From positions 2,149,850 through 2,213,849 of the forward strand of contig NZ_QYAB01000001.1 in assembly GCF_016758175.1 (NCBI RefSeq): a stretch of 64,000 nt of DNA, written 5' to 3'. The notes under the pieces were generated by a model. It saw only the letters and a program-made list of their open reading frames with translations. It was not told the DNA's origin and did no database searches. This DNA comes from Leucobacter zeae (GTDB lineage Bacteria; Actinomycetota; Actinomycetes; Actinomycetales; Microbacteriaceae). How positions within the stretch are numbered: the stretch's first letter is position 1; the number at the start of each line of letters is the position of its first letter. The position numbers and the translations under genes were made by a program. Positions 30,292-39,472 of the stretch are shown here, piece by piece.

Positions 30292-31521
30292 CTACTTCAG
30301 GAAGTCGGGGATGTCGAGGTCGTCGTCGTCATCGCCGTCGAACGCCGGGTCCGCGAGCTGCGCCTCCACCGGGGGGTTCGCGAGCACCTCGCCGAACTGT
30401 CCCGTCTGCGGATTCTTCGCCTCGCCCGCGCGCTCAGCGACCGGGTTGAACCCCGGGAACCCGAGCCCGGTCGACTCGCTCGTCGCGGCGACGCGAGGTG
30501 CAGGGACGTCCTCGATGCTCTCGACGTGACTCCCCCGGCGACCGCGCTCGCGCTCGACGGGCTCGGCCTTGGGCGCGTCGTCGTCGAAGCCGGCGGCGAT
30601 GACGGTGACGCGCACCTCGTCACCCAGGGTGTCGTCGATGACGGTGCCGAAGATGATGTTCGCCTCGGGGTGCACCACGTCCTGCACGAGCGTCGACGCC
30701 TCGTAGATCTCGCTGAGTGCGAGGTTGGACGAGCCCTGGATCGACAGCAGCACGCCGTGCGCGCCCTCGACGGACGCCTCGAGCAGGGGCGACGCGACCG
30801 CGAGCTCAGCCGCCTTGATCGCACGGTCGGCCCCTCGGGCCGAGCCGATGCCCATGAGCGCGGCGCCTGCGCCCTGCATCACGGACTTCACGTCCGCGAA
30901 GTCCAGGTTGATGAGACCGGGCGTGGTGATGAGGTCCGTGATTCCCGAGACGCCGGCGAGCAGCACCTGATCGGCTGCGGCGAACGCCTCGATCATGCTA
31001 ATACCGGGCTCGCTGATGTCGAGCAGGCGGTCGTTCGGCACGACGATCAGGGTGTCGACGGCCTCGCGCAGCGTGTGCACGCCGACGTCGGCCTGCGCGG
31101 CGCGACGCTTGCCCTCGAAGCTGAAGGGGCGCGTGACGACGCCGATGGTGAGTGCGCCGATCGACTTCGCGATGCGCGCGACGACGGGGGCGGCGCCGGT
31201 TCCGGTGCCGCCGCCCTCGCCCGCGGTCACGAAGACCATATCGGCACCGGCGAGCGCCTCCTCGATCTCCTCCGCGTGATCCTCCGCCGCACGACGCCCG
31301 ACCTCGGGGTCGGCCCCGGCGCCGAGTCCGCGGGTGAGCTCGCGCCCCACGTCGAGCTTCACGTCGGCGTCGCTGAGCAGCAGGGCCTGGGCATCGGTGT
31401 TCACGGCGATGAACTCGACGCCGCGCAGGCCGAGCTCGATCATGCGGTTGACCGCGTTCACCCCGCCGCCGCCGACACCGACGACCTTGATCACCGCGAG
31501 GTAGTTCTGGTTCCCTGACAC
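30292..31521 (-). CDS. ftsZ: Cell division protein FtsZ
   Basis: A 409-residue tubulin-like GTPase that forms the Z ring. The GTP-binding loop [10 protein letters not shown] and the N-terminal [18 protein letters not shown] are intact. A disordered linker leads to the C-terminal peptide [11 protein letters not shown], which binds SepF and other anchors. GGAGG lies 7 nt before the GTG. A probable promoter is in the 170-nt spacer before ftsQ, as often found for ftsZ. Confidence 0.98.
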   Translation of the reverse strand: MSGNQNYLAVIKVVGVGGGGVNAVNRMIELGLRGVEFIAVNTDAQALLLSDADVKLDVGRELTRGLGAGADPEVGRRAAEDHAEEIEEALAGADMVFVTAGEGGGTGTGAAPVVARIAKSIGALTIGVVTRPFSFEGKRRAAQADVGVHTLREAVDTLIVVPNDRLLDISEPGISMIEAFAAADQVLLAGVSGITDLITTPGLINLDFADVKSVMQGAGAALMGIGSARGADRAIKAAELAVASPLLEASVEGAHGVLLSIQGSSNLALSEIYEASTLVQDVVHPEANIIFGTVIDDTLGDEVRVTVIAAGFDDDAPKAEPVERERGRRGSHVESIEDVPAPRVAATSESTGLGFPGFNPVAERAGEAKNPQTGQFGEVLANPPVEAQLADPAFDGDDDDDLDIPDFLK

Positions 31522-31568
31522 CTGTGCGCCTCCACCCTAAACCTTAAACCTCAAGCTGAAGTTCAGTG

Positions 31569-31598
31569 TTAGTATTGCCGAATACGTTTACGGCACAA
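31569..31598 (-). promoter_or_regulatory. Candidate ftsZ promoter
   Basis: Minus strand: TTGTGC (-35) and TACTAA (-10) separated by 18 nt, about 50 nt upstream of the ftsZ GTG. The AAGGTTTAAGGTTTAGGG repeat follows just downstream. Confidence 0.4.
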
Positions 31599-31691
31599 CG
31601 GTAGGCGCAACGGTGCGACCCGACCGAGCCGACACGCCGCGTTGCGGCGCACTCATCGCAGGAGCGGAGGTTGCACGCCCGACTGCCCGGA

Positions 31692-32912
31692 TCAGTTGAA
31701 GACCGGAGCCTCGAAGGACGAGACGTCGATCCGCTCCACCTTGCGTCCCGTGAGCGCCTCGGATCCGAGCATGCTCTGCAGCACGATCGACTTGCGCTTG
31801 CTGTTCTCGGCATCACCCCAGAGCACATCGATCCCGCTCCGCAGCTGGAACTCGACGTTCTGTCCGCTCGACGCCGTCACCGCGACGATCTGGGAGCGCA
31901 GATCCGCAGGCATGTCGCGCAGGGCTCGCGAGGCGGCCGCGAACGGCTCGGACGAGAGGTCGGCGACTTTGCCCGACGCGACGGGCACGTTCTCGGGGAG
32001 GGCGTCCGCAGTGCTCAGCAGCACCCCGGCCGCATCGTACAACCGGAATGACTTCCCGTCCGCCACCGCGACCACCGGAACCCGCTCGACGATCCGCACG
32101 ACGAGCGTGCTCGGCGGGACGATCTCGGTCGCGTAGCTCTGGATGCGCGGGAACGGCTCGAGCGCGCGGTGCACATCGGCATCGCGCACGAGCGCGATGG
32201 GCACCCCGTCGAACCGGGCGAGGGCCTTCCGCACCGCGGGCTCATCGACCTGCTCCGCCCCGACGAGTTCGATGCTGCGCACCGACATGAGCGGCGTGAA
32301 CACCCCGACCGCGACGAAGAGCGCGAGAGCTCCCACCGTCCCGAGCGCCACCCACCACGTGCGCCTGCGCTTGCGCGCCTCGGCCGAGAACCTGCGCCGC
32401 TCGCGGCGCTCCTGCGCCCGGCGCTCCTTCTCGGCCGCGCGCAGCCGACGTTCGGCCGCCGCGACGGGGTCGGAAGCCCGCTGGTCGCGGAACGCCGCGA
32501 GCGCGCCTCCCCGCACCTCGCGTTCGCCGCCCCGCAGGCGGCCGAGCACCCCCGCCGAGCGCTGCGCGCGCACCTCTCCGAGATCCACGGTGGGGGCGAT
32601 TCCGGTCTCCCCCGCTTCGTGCTGCGGGCCGGCGGCGTCGGCTTCGCGCCGCTCGTCGGGTATCGGGGACACCGGCACCGCGGACACCGGAGAAGGGGAG
32701 ACCGGCGCCGAAGCACCCGCCCCGACGCGATCTGATCCGAACTCGGGCTCGAACTCGGGCTCGGGCTCGGGCTCGGGCTCGGAGTGATCGGACCCGCGAC
32801 GCTCGGGCATCCGGAACGCGGACTCGCGGCGTTCGGAGTCGCGAGGCTCCGGGGTCGCCTCGTCGGGCTCCGGGGATCGCGGTTCCCGGTCGAACCCGTT
32901 CGGCCGCTTCAC
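31692..32912 (-). CDS. ftsQ: Cell division protein FtsQ with long disordered N-terminus
   Basis: A 406-residue bitopic divisome protein. The first ~190 residues are cytoplasmic, acidic and Pro-rich, including a Glu-Pro repeat encoded by a hexanucleotide repeat. An Arg-rich stretch and one transmembrane helix ([19 protein letters not shown]) follow. Then come the POTRA domain ([13 protein letters not shown]) and the beta domain. The GTG start overlaps the murC stop as GTGA. It interacts with FtsB/FtsL in the divisome. The long tail is larger than in most family members. Confidence 0.9.
   Translation of the reverse strand: MKRPNGFDREPRSPEPDEATPEPRDSERRESAFRMPERRGSDHSEPEPEPEPEFEPEFGSDRVGAGASAPVSPSPVSAVPVSPIPDERREADAAGPQHEAGETGIAPTVDLGEVRAQRSAGVLGRLRGGEREVRGGALAAFRDQRASDPVAAAERRLRAAEKERRAQERRERRRFSAEARKRRRTWWVALGTVGALALFVAVGVFTPLMSVRSIELVGAEQVDEPAVRKALARFDGVPIALVRDADVHRALEPFPRIQSYATEIVPPSTLVVRIVERVPVVAVADGKSFRLYDAAGVLLSTADALPENVPVASGKVADLSSEPFAAASRALRDMPADLRSQIVAVTASSGQNVEFQLRSGIDVLWGDAENSKRKSIVLQSMLGSEALTGRKVERIDVSSFEAPVFN
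32741..32782. repeat. Hexanucleotide tandem repeat in ftsQ
   Basis: Copies of a GGCTCG-type unit repeat about five to six times, one of them imperfect (GAACTC). They encode Glu-Pro pairs (residues 45-58). As the unit is six bases, changes in copy number stay in frame. Confidence 0.6.
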
Positions 32913-34345
32913 CGCGACCCGGGCTCGAATCGTCCGCGGAGCGCGTCGACGACCTGCGGGATGATCCGGTAGACCGATCCGCAGCTCATCGTGACCATCA
33001 CGTCGCCCGGCCGGGCGATCTCCGCGAGGTAGTCTGCGGCGTCCTGCCACTCGGGGCGGTAGGCGACGCGCGACGCGTCCGCGAAGTCGTCGGACACGAG
33101 CGCTCCGGTGACGCCGTCGACCGGATCCTCGCGGGCCCCGTCGACCGCGAGCACGACCGTGTGATCGGCGCCGCGCTCGAGCACCTCGGCGAACTCGCGA
33201 TGGAACATCGCGGTGCGGCTGAAGAGGTGCGGCTGGTGGATCGCGATGAGCCGACCGTCGCCGACGACCGCGCGCGCGGAGTCGAGCAGCGCCTCGACCT
33301 CGGTGGGGTGGTGCGCGTAGTCGTCGTAGACTCGCACCCCGCCGACCTCGGCGTGGAACTCGAAGCGGCGCTTCGTGCCCCCGAATCCGGCGATCGCGGC
33401 GAGCGCCGGCCCGGCCGCGAATCCGAGGCCCGCGAGCACCGCGAACGCCCCCACGGCGTTCACGGCGTTGTGGCGGCCGTACACGGAGAGCTGCGCCTCG
33501 TGGCGCTCGGCGGCACCGTCCGCCCCCGCGAGCTCGACCTCGAAGCGGACGGGGCCGGAGTCGTCGATCGACACGATGCGGACATCGGCGCCCTCCGCCT
33601 CCCCGAAGGTGCGGATCCGGGCCGTCGGCGAGGCCGCGCGCACCGCGGTGAGCACCTCGAGCGCCCCCGGGTCGTCGGCGGAGATGACGATCTGCTCGCG
33701 CGCGCCGAGCGCGAAGTCCACGAACGCCTGCATGAACGCCTCACGCGAACCGTAGAAGTCGAGGTGTTCGGGGTCGACGTTGGTGATGAGCGCGATCGCG
33801 GTGTCGTAGAGCAGGAACGACTTGTCCGACTCGTCGGCCTCGATGACGAAGAGGTCGTCTGCGCCCGGGCCGGAGCTGACCCCGAGCGACTCGATGATGC
33901 CGCCGTTCACGAACGAGGGGTCGGCTCCGACGCCGAGGAGACCGGTGACGATCATCCCCGTCGAAGTGGTCTTGCCGTGCGCGCCCGCGACGGACACGAC
34001 GCGCTTGCCCCGTGCGAGCCAGGCGAGCGCCTGCGAGCGGTGCAGCACCGGCAGCCCCCGCTCGAGCGCGGACCGGTACTCGGGGTTGTCCTGCCAGAGG
34101 GCCCCCGTCACGACGAGCGTGTCGGCGTCGCCGACGTTCTCGGCGTCGTGCCCGATCGACACCCGGATCCCGAGCTCCTCGAGCGCCGCCGTCGAGTAGT
34201 TCGCGCTCCGGTCCGACCCCGTCACCGTCACCCCGGCCTGGTGCATCATGCGGGCGATGCCGCTCATGCCGGACCCTCCGATGCCGACGAAATGGACCCG
34301 TCCGAGCTCGTCGGGAATCTCCATGTCGAGATCGGGGTAGATCAT
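32909..34345 (-). CDS. murC: UDP-N-acetylmuramate ligase
   Basis: A 478-residue Mur ligase that adds the first amino acid to UDP-MurNAc. The Rossmann motif [11 protein letters not shown] and the ATP loop GAHGKTTST are present, with EADESDKSF and DDYAHHPTE as conserved blocks. I chose the ATG at 34345 because AGGAGG lies 6 nt upstream. It is followed by ftsQ with a GTGA overlap. The normal neighbour murG is 4 kb away because three other genes lie between them. Whether it adds Ala or Gly cannot be read from sequence. Confidence 0.96.
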   Translation of the reverse strand: MIYPDLDMEIPDELGRVHFVGIGGSGMSGIARMMHQAGVTVTGSDRSANYSTAALEELGIRVSIGHDAENVGDADTLVVTGALWQDNPEYRSALERGLPVLHRSQALAWLARGKRVVSVAGAHGKTTSTGMIVTGLLGVGADPSFVNGGIIESLGVSSGPGADDLFVIEADESDKSFLLYDTAIALITNVDPEHLDFYGSREAFMQAFVDFALGAREQIVISADDPGALEVLTAVRAASPTARIRTFGEAEGADVRIVSIDDSGPVRFEVELAGADGAAERHEAQLSVYGRHNAVNAVGAFAVLAGLGFAAGPALAAIAGFGGTKRRFEFHAEVGGVRVYDDYAHHPTEVEALLDSARAVVGDGRLIAIHQPHLFSRTAMFHREFAEVLERGADHTVVLAVDGAREDPVDGVTGALVSDDFADASRVAYRPEWQDAADYLAEIARPGDVMVTMSCGSVYRIIPQVVDALRGRFEPGSR

Positions 34346-34376
34346 GGGGCGCCTCCTCAGGTCGTGCCCGACAAGA

Positions 34377-35618
34377 CTATCGCTCCGAAGCTGCGACCCG
34401 ACGGAGTCCCGCGTCCGTGCTCCGTTCGGGGCCACGGCGGAGCCGGGCTCGTTCGCGGGGCACGAGCGGGACGGCGAGCGCCGGGGCCGCCGCGATGACC
34501 GCGAGCGCGGCGGGTACGCCGACGACCGAGATGAGTCCGCCCACGATCGGTCCGACCGCAGCAGCGGCGAGGAACTGACCCGTGTTCTGGATCCCGAGCG
34601 CCCGGCCCGCCCATCCGCGGCCCGCGATCTCGGCGACCGCCGTGAACGCCAGCCCGTTGTCGGCGACGCTCACGCAGCTCGCGACCACGAACGCGACAGC
34701 GGCGGCAGCGCTCCACTCGGCCCAGCCGAACGCGGCGGCGAGCAGCAGCACGATGACGCCGGCGACGGAGACCTGCAGCAGCGGGCGCAGCCTGGAGCGC
34801 ACGCGGTCGCTCCAGACGCCGACGACGATGCGCCCCGCCGCGCCCGCGAACTGCGCGACGGCGACGAGCGTTCCGGCGGCGAGCGCGCTCCAGCCCAGTC
34901 CGACCGTGAACCAGACGAGGCCGAACGTCGAGAGCGCGAACTGCGGGATCACGAGCAGCATCGACACGGCGTGGATCCGCACCAGGGCCGCGGAGCCGCG
35001 GTAGGGGTTCGCGGGGCGCTCGGCGTCGGTCCCGGCCGCCGGCGCGTGCGCTCCAGGCGAGTCGACCACGGTGCAGGCGCAGGCGACGAGACTCACGACG
35101 AGGAGGGCGCCGCCGAATCCGAACGCTGCCGCGAGGCCGGCCCCTGCGGCGATGGGCGGGATCGCAACGGCCGCGATCGCCATGCCGAGCGGTTGGCAGG
35201 TCTGCCTGATGCCCATCACCAGTCCGCGGCGATGAGCCGGGAACCACCCGGTGATGAGCCGCCCGCTCGTGTTGTTGATGCACGCGGTCATCGCTCCGCT
35301 GAGCACGAGGGCGGCGCCGAGCCAGAACGCGTCGCCCGCGAGCATCGAGAGCACGACGGCGACCGTGCTCAGCCCCAGTCCGACCAGCAGCACGCGCCGC
35401 TCGCCGATGCGGTCGGCCAATGCGCCCCAGAGGAAGAGCGCGAGCACGAGGCCGAGGTTCGGCATGCCGGCGAGCAGGCCGGCGCCGGCGAGGCCCATCC
35501 CCCGCTGCTGCGTGAAGTACGGGATGAGGAACGCCGGCGTGGCGACCACGACGGTGGTGGCGGCCTGGCCGAACACCATGACGGCCAGCATCATCCAGGG
35601 CCTGGGGCGGATGGGCAT
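34377..35618 (-). CDS. MFS transporter inside the dcw cluster
   Basis: A 413-residue major facilitator with about 12 hydrophobic segments. The loop 2-3 signature [14 protein letters not shown] and a second copy-like [14 protein letters not shown] are present. I chose the ATG at 35618, because GGAG lies 7 nt upstream; GTG 35672 and ATG 35654 have no ribosome binding site. The gene lies 31 nt before murC and appears to have its own promoter with an Arg-rich leader frame at 35688-35729. The substrate is unknown. Drug efflux is possible, but I cannot support it from the protein alone. Confidence 0.87.
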   Translation of the reverse strand: MPIRPRPWMMLAVMVFGQAATTVVVATPAFLIPYFTQQRGMGLAGAGLLAGMPNLGLVLALFLWGALADRIGERRVLLVGLGLSTVAVVLSMLAGDAFWLGAALVLSGAMTACINNTSGRLITGWFPAHRRGLVMGIRQTCQPLGMAIAAVAIPPIAAGAGLAAAFGFGGALLVVSLVACACTVVDSPGAHAPAAGTDAERPANPYRGSAALVRIHAVSMLLVIPQFALSTFGLVWFTVGLGWSALAAGTLVAVAQFAGAAGRIVVGVWSDRVRSRLRPLLQVSVAGVIVLLLAAAFGWAEWSAAAAVAFVVASCVSVADNGLAFTAVAEIAGRGWAGRALGIQNTGQFLAAAAVGPIVGGLISVVGVPAALAVIAAAPALAVPLVPRERARLRRGPERSTDAGLRRVAASER

Positions 35619-35645
35619 GCGGATTCTCCGATCAACGAGCACGAT

Positions 35646-35684
35646 GACCGGCATGGCGACGGCGCCGCTCACAGGGCGCCGGTC
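35646..35684. repeat. Inverted repeats in the MFS leader
   Basis: GACCGGC (35646-35652) and GCCGGTC (35678-35684) enclose a second repeat GGCGCC (35661-35666 and 35675-35680). On the minus strand the inner loop holds the GTG at 35672. The pairs cannot all form as one perfect stem but can form alternative hairpins between the leader frame and the MFS start. Confidence 0.5.
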
Positions 35685-35687
35685 GGA

Positions 35688-35729
35688 TCACACCCTGTCG
35701 CGGCTCCGAAGGAGGAGGTTCCGGGACAT
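35688..35729 (-). CDS. Putative leaderless Arg-rich leader peptide of the MFS gene
   Basis: A 13-residue frame, MSRNLLLRSRDRV, that starts 6 nt after TAGGAT and ends 69 nt before the MFS start codon, in the MFS frame. The sequence has no Shine-Dalgarno site, so it would be read from the transcript 5' end. R8-S9-R10 and R10-D11-R12 are Arg-X-Arg motifs, which in other leader peptides cause macrolide-dependent ribosome stalling. Expression and regulation are not shown; the structured spacer downstream supports a leader function. Confidence 0.45.
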   Translation of the reverse strand: MSRNLLLRSRDRV

Positions 35730-35735
35730 GGTGCG

Positions 35736-35741
35736 ATCCTA
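35736..35741 (-). promoter_or_regulatory. -10 element before the MFS leader frame
   Basis: TAGGAT on the minus strand, followed by CGCACC (6 nt) and the ATG at 35729. It overlaps no known gene and lies just downstream of the metallopeptidase stop. Confidence 0.5.
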
Positions 35742-35751
35742 CCGCAACCCG

Positions 35752-37083
35752 CTACTGGGCGGCGGCCCAGGCCTGCCACTCGGCTTCGCCGAACGCGTCG
35801 TCCTGCAGCTTCGCCCGCAGGTCCATCGAGAACCCGCCGTCGCGATCGAGGGCCAGCTGCCACGCCGATCCGCCCGAGTCCTCGACGAACTGGTAGAAGC
35901 TGCCCGCGACGGCGTATGCTGCGTTCGCATCTGCGCTCACGAGCAGCTCGTCGGACATTGCGGATTCCCCTCGCGAGAGGATCGACGCCCGCACTGCCGG
36001 GTCCGCGAAATAGGGGTCGCCGACGCCCGCGGCGTTCTCGAAGTAGCGCGCGAAGCCCTCGGTGGGGGCCGCCGACTGCGGGAGCATGAGCTCATAGGGC
36101 ACGGCGGACTCCTGGATCACGTGCGCGAACTCGTGCACGAGGACCTGTTCGCGGTTGCTCGTGCTCGCCGGCCCCAGTGCGACGAGCGACCCCGACGAGC
36201 GGGTCCCCGTCGCCACGGACGGCGGGAGCGAGTCCGTGTACTCGTTCGGGCGCAGCGTGGAGCCCGCGAATCCGGCTGCGTTCATCTCGATGTCTTCGCC
36301 GAACCACCGGTCGAACCGGTCCTCGCGATCGGTGAAGGCGACCACGAAACCATCGATCGGGGCTTCTCCTCCGATCCGCTCGAGGGTGTCGAACGCCAGC
36401 ACCGCGGCCTCCTCGGCGACGTCCGCGTTCGCGTCGACGAGGGCACGTTCGTCGGCCATGCCGTACACGGTCACATGGTCGCGTTCGACGGCGTAGATCT
36501 CGCCGTCGTCCCAGGGCATCGGAGAGTTCTTCGGAGTCAGACCCGAGATCTTCGCGTCCTCCCCCGCACCGTCGAGCACGAGCTCGTAGGCGAAGTTCTG
36601 CGTCAGCTGCAGCCCCGCGTCCTCCGTTCCACTGCCGCGATCCGGATGCGAGGCGAAGCGCAGCTGCCCTCCGAGCATGAGATAGCTCGGGGGCTTCTCG
36701 GCCTCGTATGAGTCCATGGTGTCGTAGGAGTCCGCGAACGACAGCGTCCGACCGATCCGCTCGGTGCCGTCCCACCAGCGCGCAAGAGCCTCGGCCCCCT
36801 GCCCGCTCGACATGGAGAGGAACTTCGCACGGTCGCCATCCTCCAGCCCGGCGCTGAGCGCCTCGAGCCATGCGGGTCGCGACTCATCGACCTCGAGATC
36901 CGCCGTCGGCACCCACGCATCGGAGCTGCCGGAGGGGATGTCGGCCGACGCGCCGTCGGCGTCCGATGGCCACCCCGCGAGAACGATGCCACCGATCGCG
37001 ACGAGGAGGATCGCCGTCACGCCCGAGATGATCAACTGCGCGGAACGTGCCCGCCGGTTCCGTGGCGCTTTCGATTCGGTCAT
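35752..37083 (-). CDS. Membrane-anchored putative zinc metallopeptidase (HEXXH, gluzincin-like)
   Basis: A 443-residue protein. A short basic N-terminus and one transmembrane helix (about residues 16-37) place a 400-residue domain outside the cell. The motif HEFAH (317-321) with a downstream Glu342 in EGFARYFE, 21 residues later, matches the gluzincin pattern HEXXH-E, as in peptidase MA-like enzymes. The ATG overlaps the stop of the DUF2510 gene (ATGA), so the two are translationally coupled. It is placed inside a cell-division gene cluster. The substrate is unknown; surface or cell-wall protein processing is possible. Confidence 0.78.
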   Translation of the reverse strand: MTESKAPRNRRARSAQLIISGVTAILLVAIGGIVLAGWPSDADGASADIPSGSSDAWVPTADLEVDESRPAWLEALSAGLEDGDRAKFLSMSSGQGAEALARWWDGTERIGRTLSFADSYDTMDSYEAEKPPSYLMLGGQLRFASHPDRGSGTEDAGLQLTQNFAYELVLDGAGEDAKISGLTPKNSPMPWDDGEIYAVERDHVTVYGMADERALVDANADVAEEAAVLAFDTLERIGGEAPIDGFVVAFTDREDRFDRWFGEDIEMNAAGFAGSTLRPNEYTDSLPPSVATGTRSSGSLVALGPASTSNREQVLVHEFAHVIQESAVPYELMLPQSAAPTEGFARYFENAAGVGDPYFADPAVRASILSRGESAMSDELLVSADANAAYAVAGSFYQFVEDSGGSAWQLALDRDGGFSMDLRAKLQDDAFGEAEWQAWAAAQ

Positions 37084-38267
37084 CGCTGCTCCCCCGCGCC
37101 CAGTTCGGTGATGGTGATGAGTCGGGCCGACATCCGCTGCTCCTGCTCCCCCTCGAGTTCGGTGGAGGCGAATACGATCACGTACTGGCCCTTCGCCGTC
37201 TTCAGGTGGTACTCCATGATCGGGGGCAGCTGCGCGGAGAACCTCGGATCGAGACCGGTCAGCTCGCGCGGAGCGAACTGCGGCTTGAGCGCGTCGATCA
37301 CGGGGAACGCCGACGCCAGCGCATCGGCGTCGAACCCCTGCGAGATCGGGTAGTGATTCTCGGAGAGCGGCACGCAGGAACTCGAGATCGTGCCGTCGAT
37401 CCGGGCGACCTCCGAGAGCTGCTGGAGTGCGCGCACGGGGTCGAAGCAGATGTTCCCGTCGACCGCTGCGTCGTAGGGTTCGCTGAGGTCCGAGGTGAAG
37501 AACGTCTGTTCCCGATCGTCCTCCGCGTTCGGCCCCGCGTCGGGCAGCGTCAGGCTGGTGACGCGCCACGGTCCGACCTGCGAGGGGGTGCGACGCGCAT
37601 CGGCCCGCTGCGCGTCCTGCGAGCCGTAGTAGAACGGCCGGGTCAACCAGACGACCTGCTTCGCCGTGCCGCTCTGGCGTTTTCCGTAGGCGTCGTAGCT
37701 GTAGTGCAGCGTGACCGGGGCCGAAGCGAGATCGTAGTCGTCCGCGCCGGACCAGCTCGACGGCCCCTCGAACGACAGCTCGCCGAGATCGTACTCGATG
37801 TTCAGGCCGATGGCCGCCGCCGTCACGGGTTCGCCGCCGATCGGGGCGCCGACCTCGACCTTCTGCGAGAGGCCGGGCGTCGCGTACGTCCTCCAGTCAG
37901 GATCCCGATCCACCGCCGCGGACATGAACCGGTCGAGCACGGCTTCGGCCTGGTCCCGATAGGCGTCGGCGCGGGCCGTCAGCAGCACGATCGGCGTCGC
38001 GATGAGCAGCGCGAGGCACACCAGCAGCACGATGACGGTCCGGAGTGTCCATGCGCGCGACCCGCGAGGGGGCCGCGTCGCCCCTGCCGGCGCACTGCTC
38101 GAGACGGCGCCGTCGCCTGCAGCCGCCCCGGGCTCCGGGCCGGGGCCCGACACCGTGTGGTCGGGCGCCAGATGCTCCGTCCATCGCGCACCGTCCCAGT
38201 AGCGGAGCCCGCCGCTTCCGCCGGGATCGGGATACCACGAGGCCGGGGGAAGACTGCCGCTCGTCAC
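37080..38267 (-). CDS. DUF2510-containing membrane protein with extracellular domain
   Basis: A 395-residue protein. The DUF2510 motif ASWYPDPGGSGGLRYWDGARWTEH (residues 9-32) is cytoplasmic. A Pro/Gly/Ala linker precedes one transmembrane helix (76-97), and about 300 extracellular residues follow. The first of these (RFMSAAVDRDPDWRTYATPG) resembles an NTF2/SnoaL-like or lipoprotein-type domain; I am not sure. Two later Cys residues might form a disulfide. The GTG start is overlapped by nothing, and a TAGACT -10 lies about 50 nt upstream. It is coupled to the metallopeptidase gene. Confidence 0.78.
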   Translation of the reverse strand: MTSGSLPPASWYPDPGGSGGLRYWDGARWTEHLAPDHTVSGPGPEPGAAAGDGAVSSSAPAGATRPPRGSRAWTLRTVIVLLVCLALLIATPIVLLTARADAYRDQAEAVLDRFMSAAVDRDPDWRTYATPGLSQKVEVGAPIGGEPVTAAAIGLNIEYDLGELSFEGPSSWSGADDYDLASAPVTLHYSYDAYGKRQSGTAKQVVWLTRPFYYGSQDAQRADARRTPSQVGPWRVTSLTLPDAGPNAEDDREQTFFTSDLSEPYDAAVDGNICFDPVRALQQLSEVARIDGTISSSCVPLSENHYPISQGFDADALASAFPVIDALKPQFAPRELTGLDPRFSAQLPPIMEYHLKTAKGQYVIVFASTELEGEQEQRMSARLITITELGAGEQR

Positions 38268-38317
38268 AGGCGCAACGCTCCGTTCGTCAAGGGGCCGAGG
38301 GTTCGACGCCGCTCAGG

Positions 38318-38323
38318 AGTCTA
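38318..38323 (-). promoter_or_regulatory. Candidate -10 element of the DUF2510-metallopeptidase pair
   Basis: TAGACT on the minus strand, in the 122-nt spacer after murG, about 50 nt before the GTG. No clear -35. Confidence 0.35.
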
Positions 38324-38389
38324 CTGGAACTCGGAACGCGTTCTGCATCCGGGATCCCGTCGCTTTGTCGACGGCGCGGAGCCCTCGGC

Positions 38390-39472
38390 TCACCGCGCCG
38401 CGACGGCCTCGTGCACGAGCTCGAGCAGGCGCTCCGTCCCGTCGAGCGTGCCCGCGCCGCGCGCTGCCTCCGACATCCGCGCGAGCGCGTCGTCGTCCCG
38501 CAGGAGCGGGATCAGCGCGCCGCGCACCCACTCGGGGGTCAGCTCGCCGTCCTCGACGAGCAGCGCGCCGCCAGCGGAGACGACGCTCGCTGCGTTGAAA
38601 CGCTGCTCGCCATTGCCGACGGCGTACGGAACGAGCACTGCGGGCACTCCGAGGCCGGAGAGCTCGCTGACGGTCGTCGATCCCGCGCGGGAGACGGCGA
38701 GGTCGCAGGCGGCGAACGCGAGGTCCATGCGGTCGCAGTACGGGATCACGGCGTAGCCGTCGATGCCGGGGTCCTCGAGCTCCGTGAGCCCGCCCCAGAC
38801 GTGGAGCACCTGGATGCCGGCGTCGACGATCTCGCGCGCCGAGCCCGAGACGCCGCGGTTGATGGCGCGGGCGCCGAGCGACCCGCCGGTGACGAGCAGC
38901 GTGCGCCGCTCGGGATCGAGCCCGAAGTGCGCCCGCGCAGCGCGCCGCGCATCGGGGCTCGAGCGGTCGAGCCCGGTGATCTCGGGACGCAGCGGCATGC
39001 CCGTCACGCGGGAGTTCGGGATCGGGGTCCCCGCGAAGGTCACGCCGACGTACGGCGTGCTGCGGGCGCCGAGCTTGTTCGCCATGCCCGGCTTCGCGTT
39101 CGCCTCATGGATGACGACCGGGACGCCCTCCTTCGACCCCGCCCGGTAGGCCGGGGCCGAGGCGTAGCCGCCGAAGCCGACGACGACGTCGATGCGCCGC
39201 TCCCGGATCAGCTCGCGCACGCGGCGCACGGCGCGGGCGAAGCGGGCGGGGAAACGCACTGCCGCCGCGTTCGGGCGACGCGGGAACGGCAGCCGCTCGA
39301 TGTGCACAAGCTCGTAGCCCCGCTCGGGCACGAGTCTGGCCTCGAGGCCCTCGCGGGTGCCGAGCACCACGATCTCGGCATCCTCCTCCGTCGCGCGGAT
39401 GAGGTCCGCGAGGGCGAGCAGGGGGTTGACGTGTCCGGCGGTGCCGCCGCCGGCGAGAAGATACCTGGTCAT
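38390..39472 (-). CDS. murG: Undecaprenyl-PP-MurNAc-pentapeptide N-acetylglucosaminyltransferase
   Basis: A 360-residue GT28 glycosyltransferase that makes lipid II from lipid I. The N-terminal loop GGGTAGHVNPLLA and the C-domain RAGSTTVSEL (donor site) are intact. The ATG overlaps the ftsW stop as ATGA. It is the last gene before the three-gene insertion: after it comes a 122-nt spacer with a short hairpin (CCGTCG/CGACGG, 38357-38374) instead of the usual murC coupling. Confidence 0.96.
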   Translation of the reverse strand: MTRYLLAGGGTAGHVNPLLALADLIRATEEDAEIVVLGTREGLEARLVPERGYELVHIERLPFPRRPNAAAVRFPARFARAVRRVRELIRERRIDVVVGFGGYASAPAYRAGSKEGVPVVIHEANAKPGMANKLGARSTPYVGVTFAGTPIPNSRVTGMPLRPEITGLDRSSPDARRAARAHFGLDPERRTLLVTGGSLGARAINRGVSGSAREIVDAGIQVLHVWGGLTELEDPGIDGYAVIPYCDRMDLAFAACDLAVSRAGSTTVSELSGLGVPAVLVPYAVGNGEQRFNAASVVSAGGALLVEDGELTPEWVRGALIPLLRDDDALARMSEAARGAGTLDGTERLLELVHEAVAAR

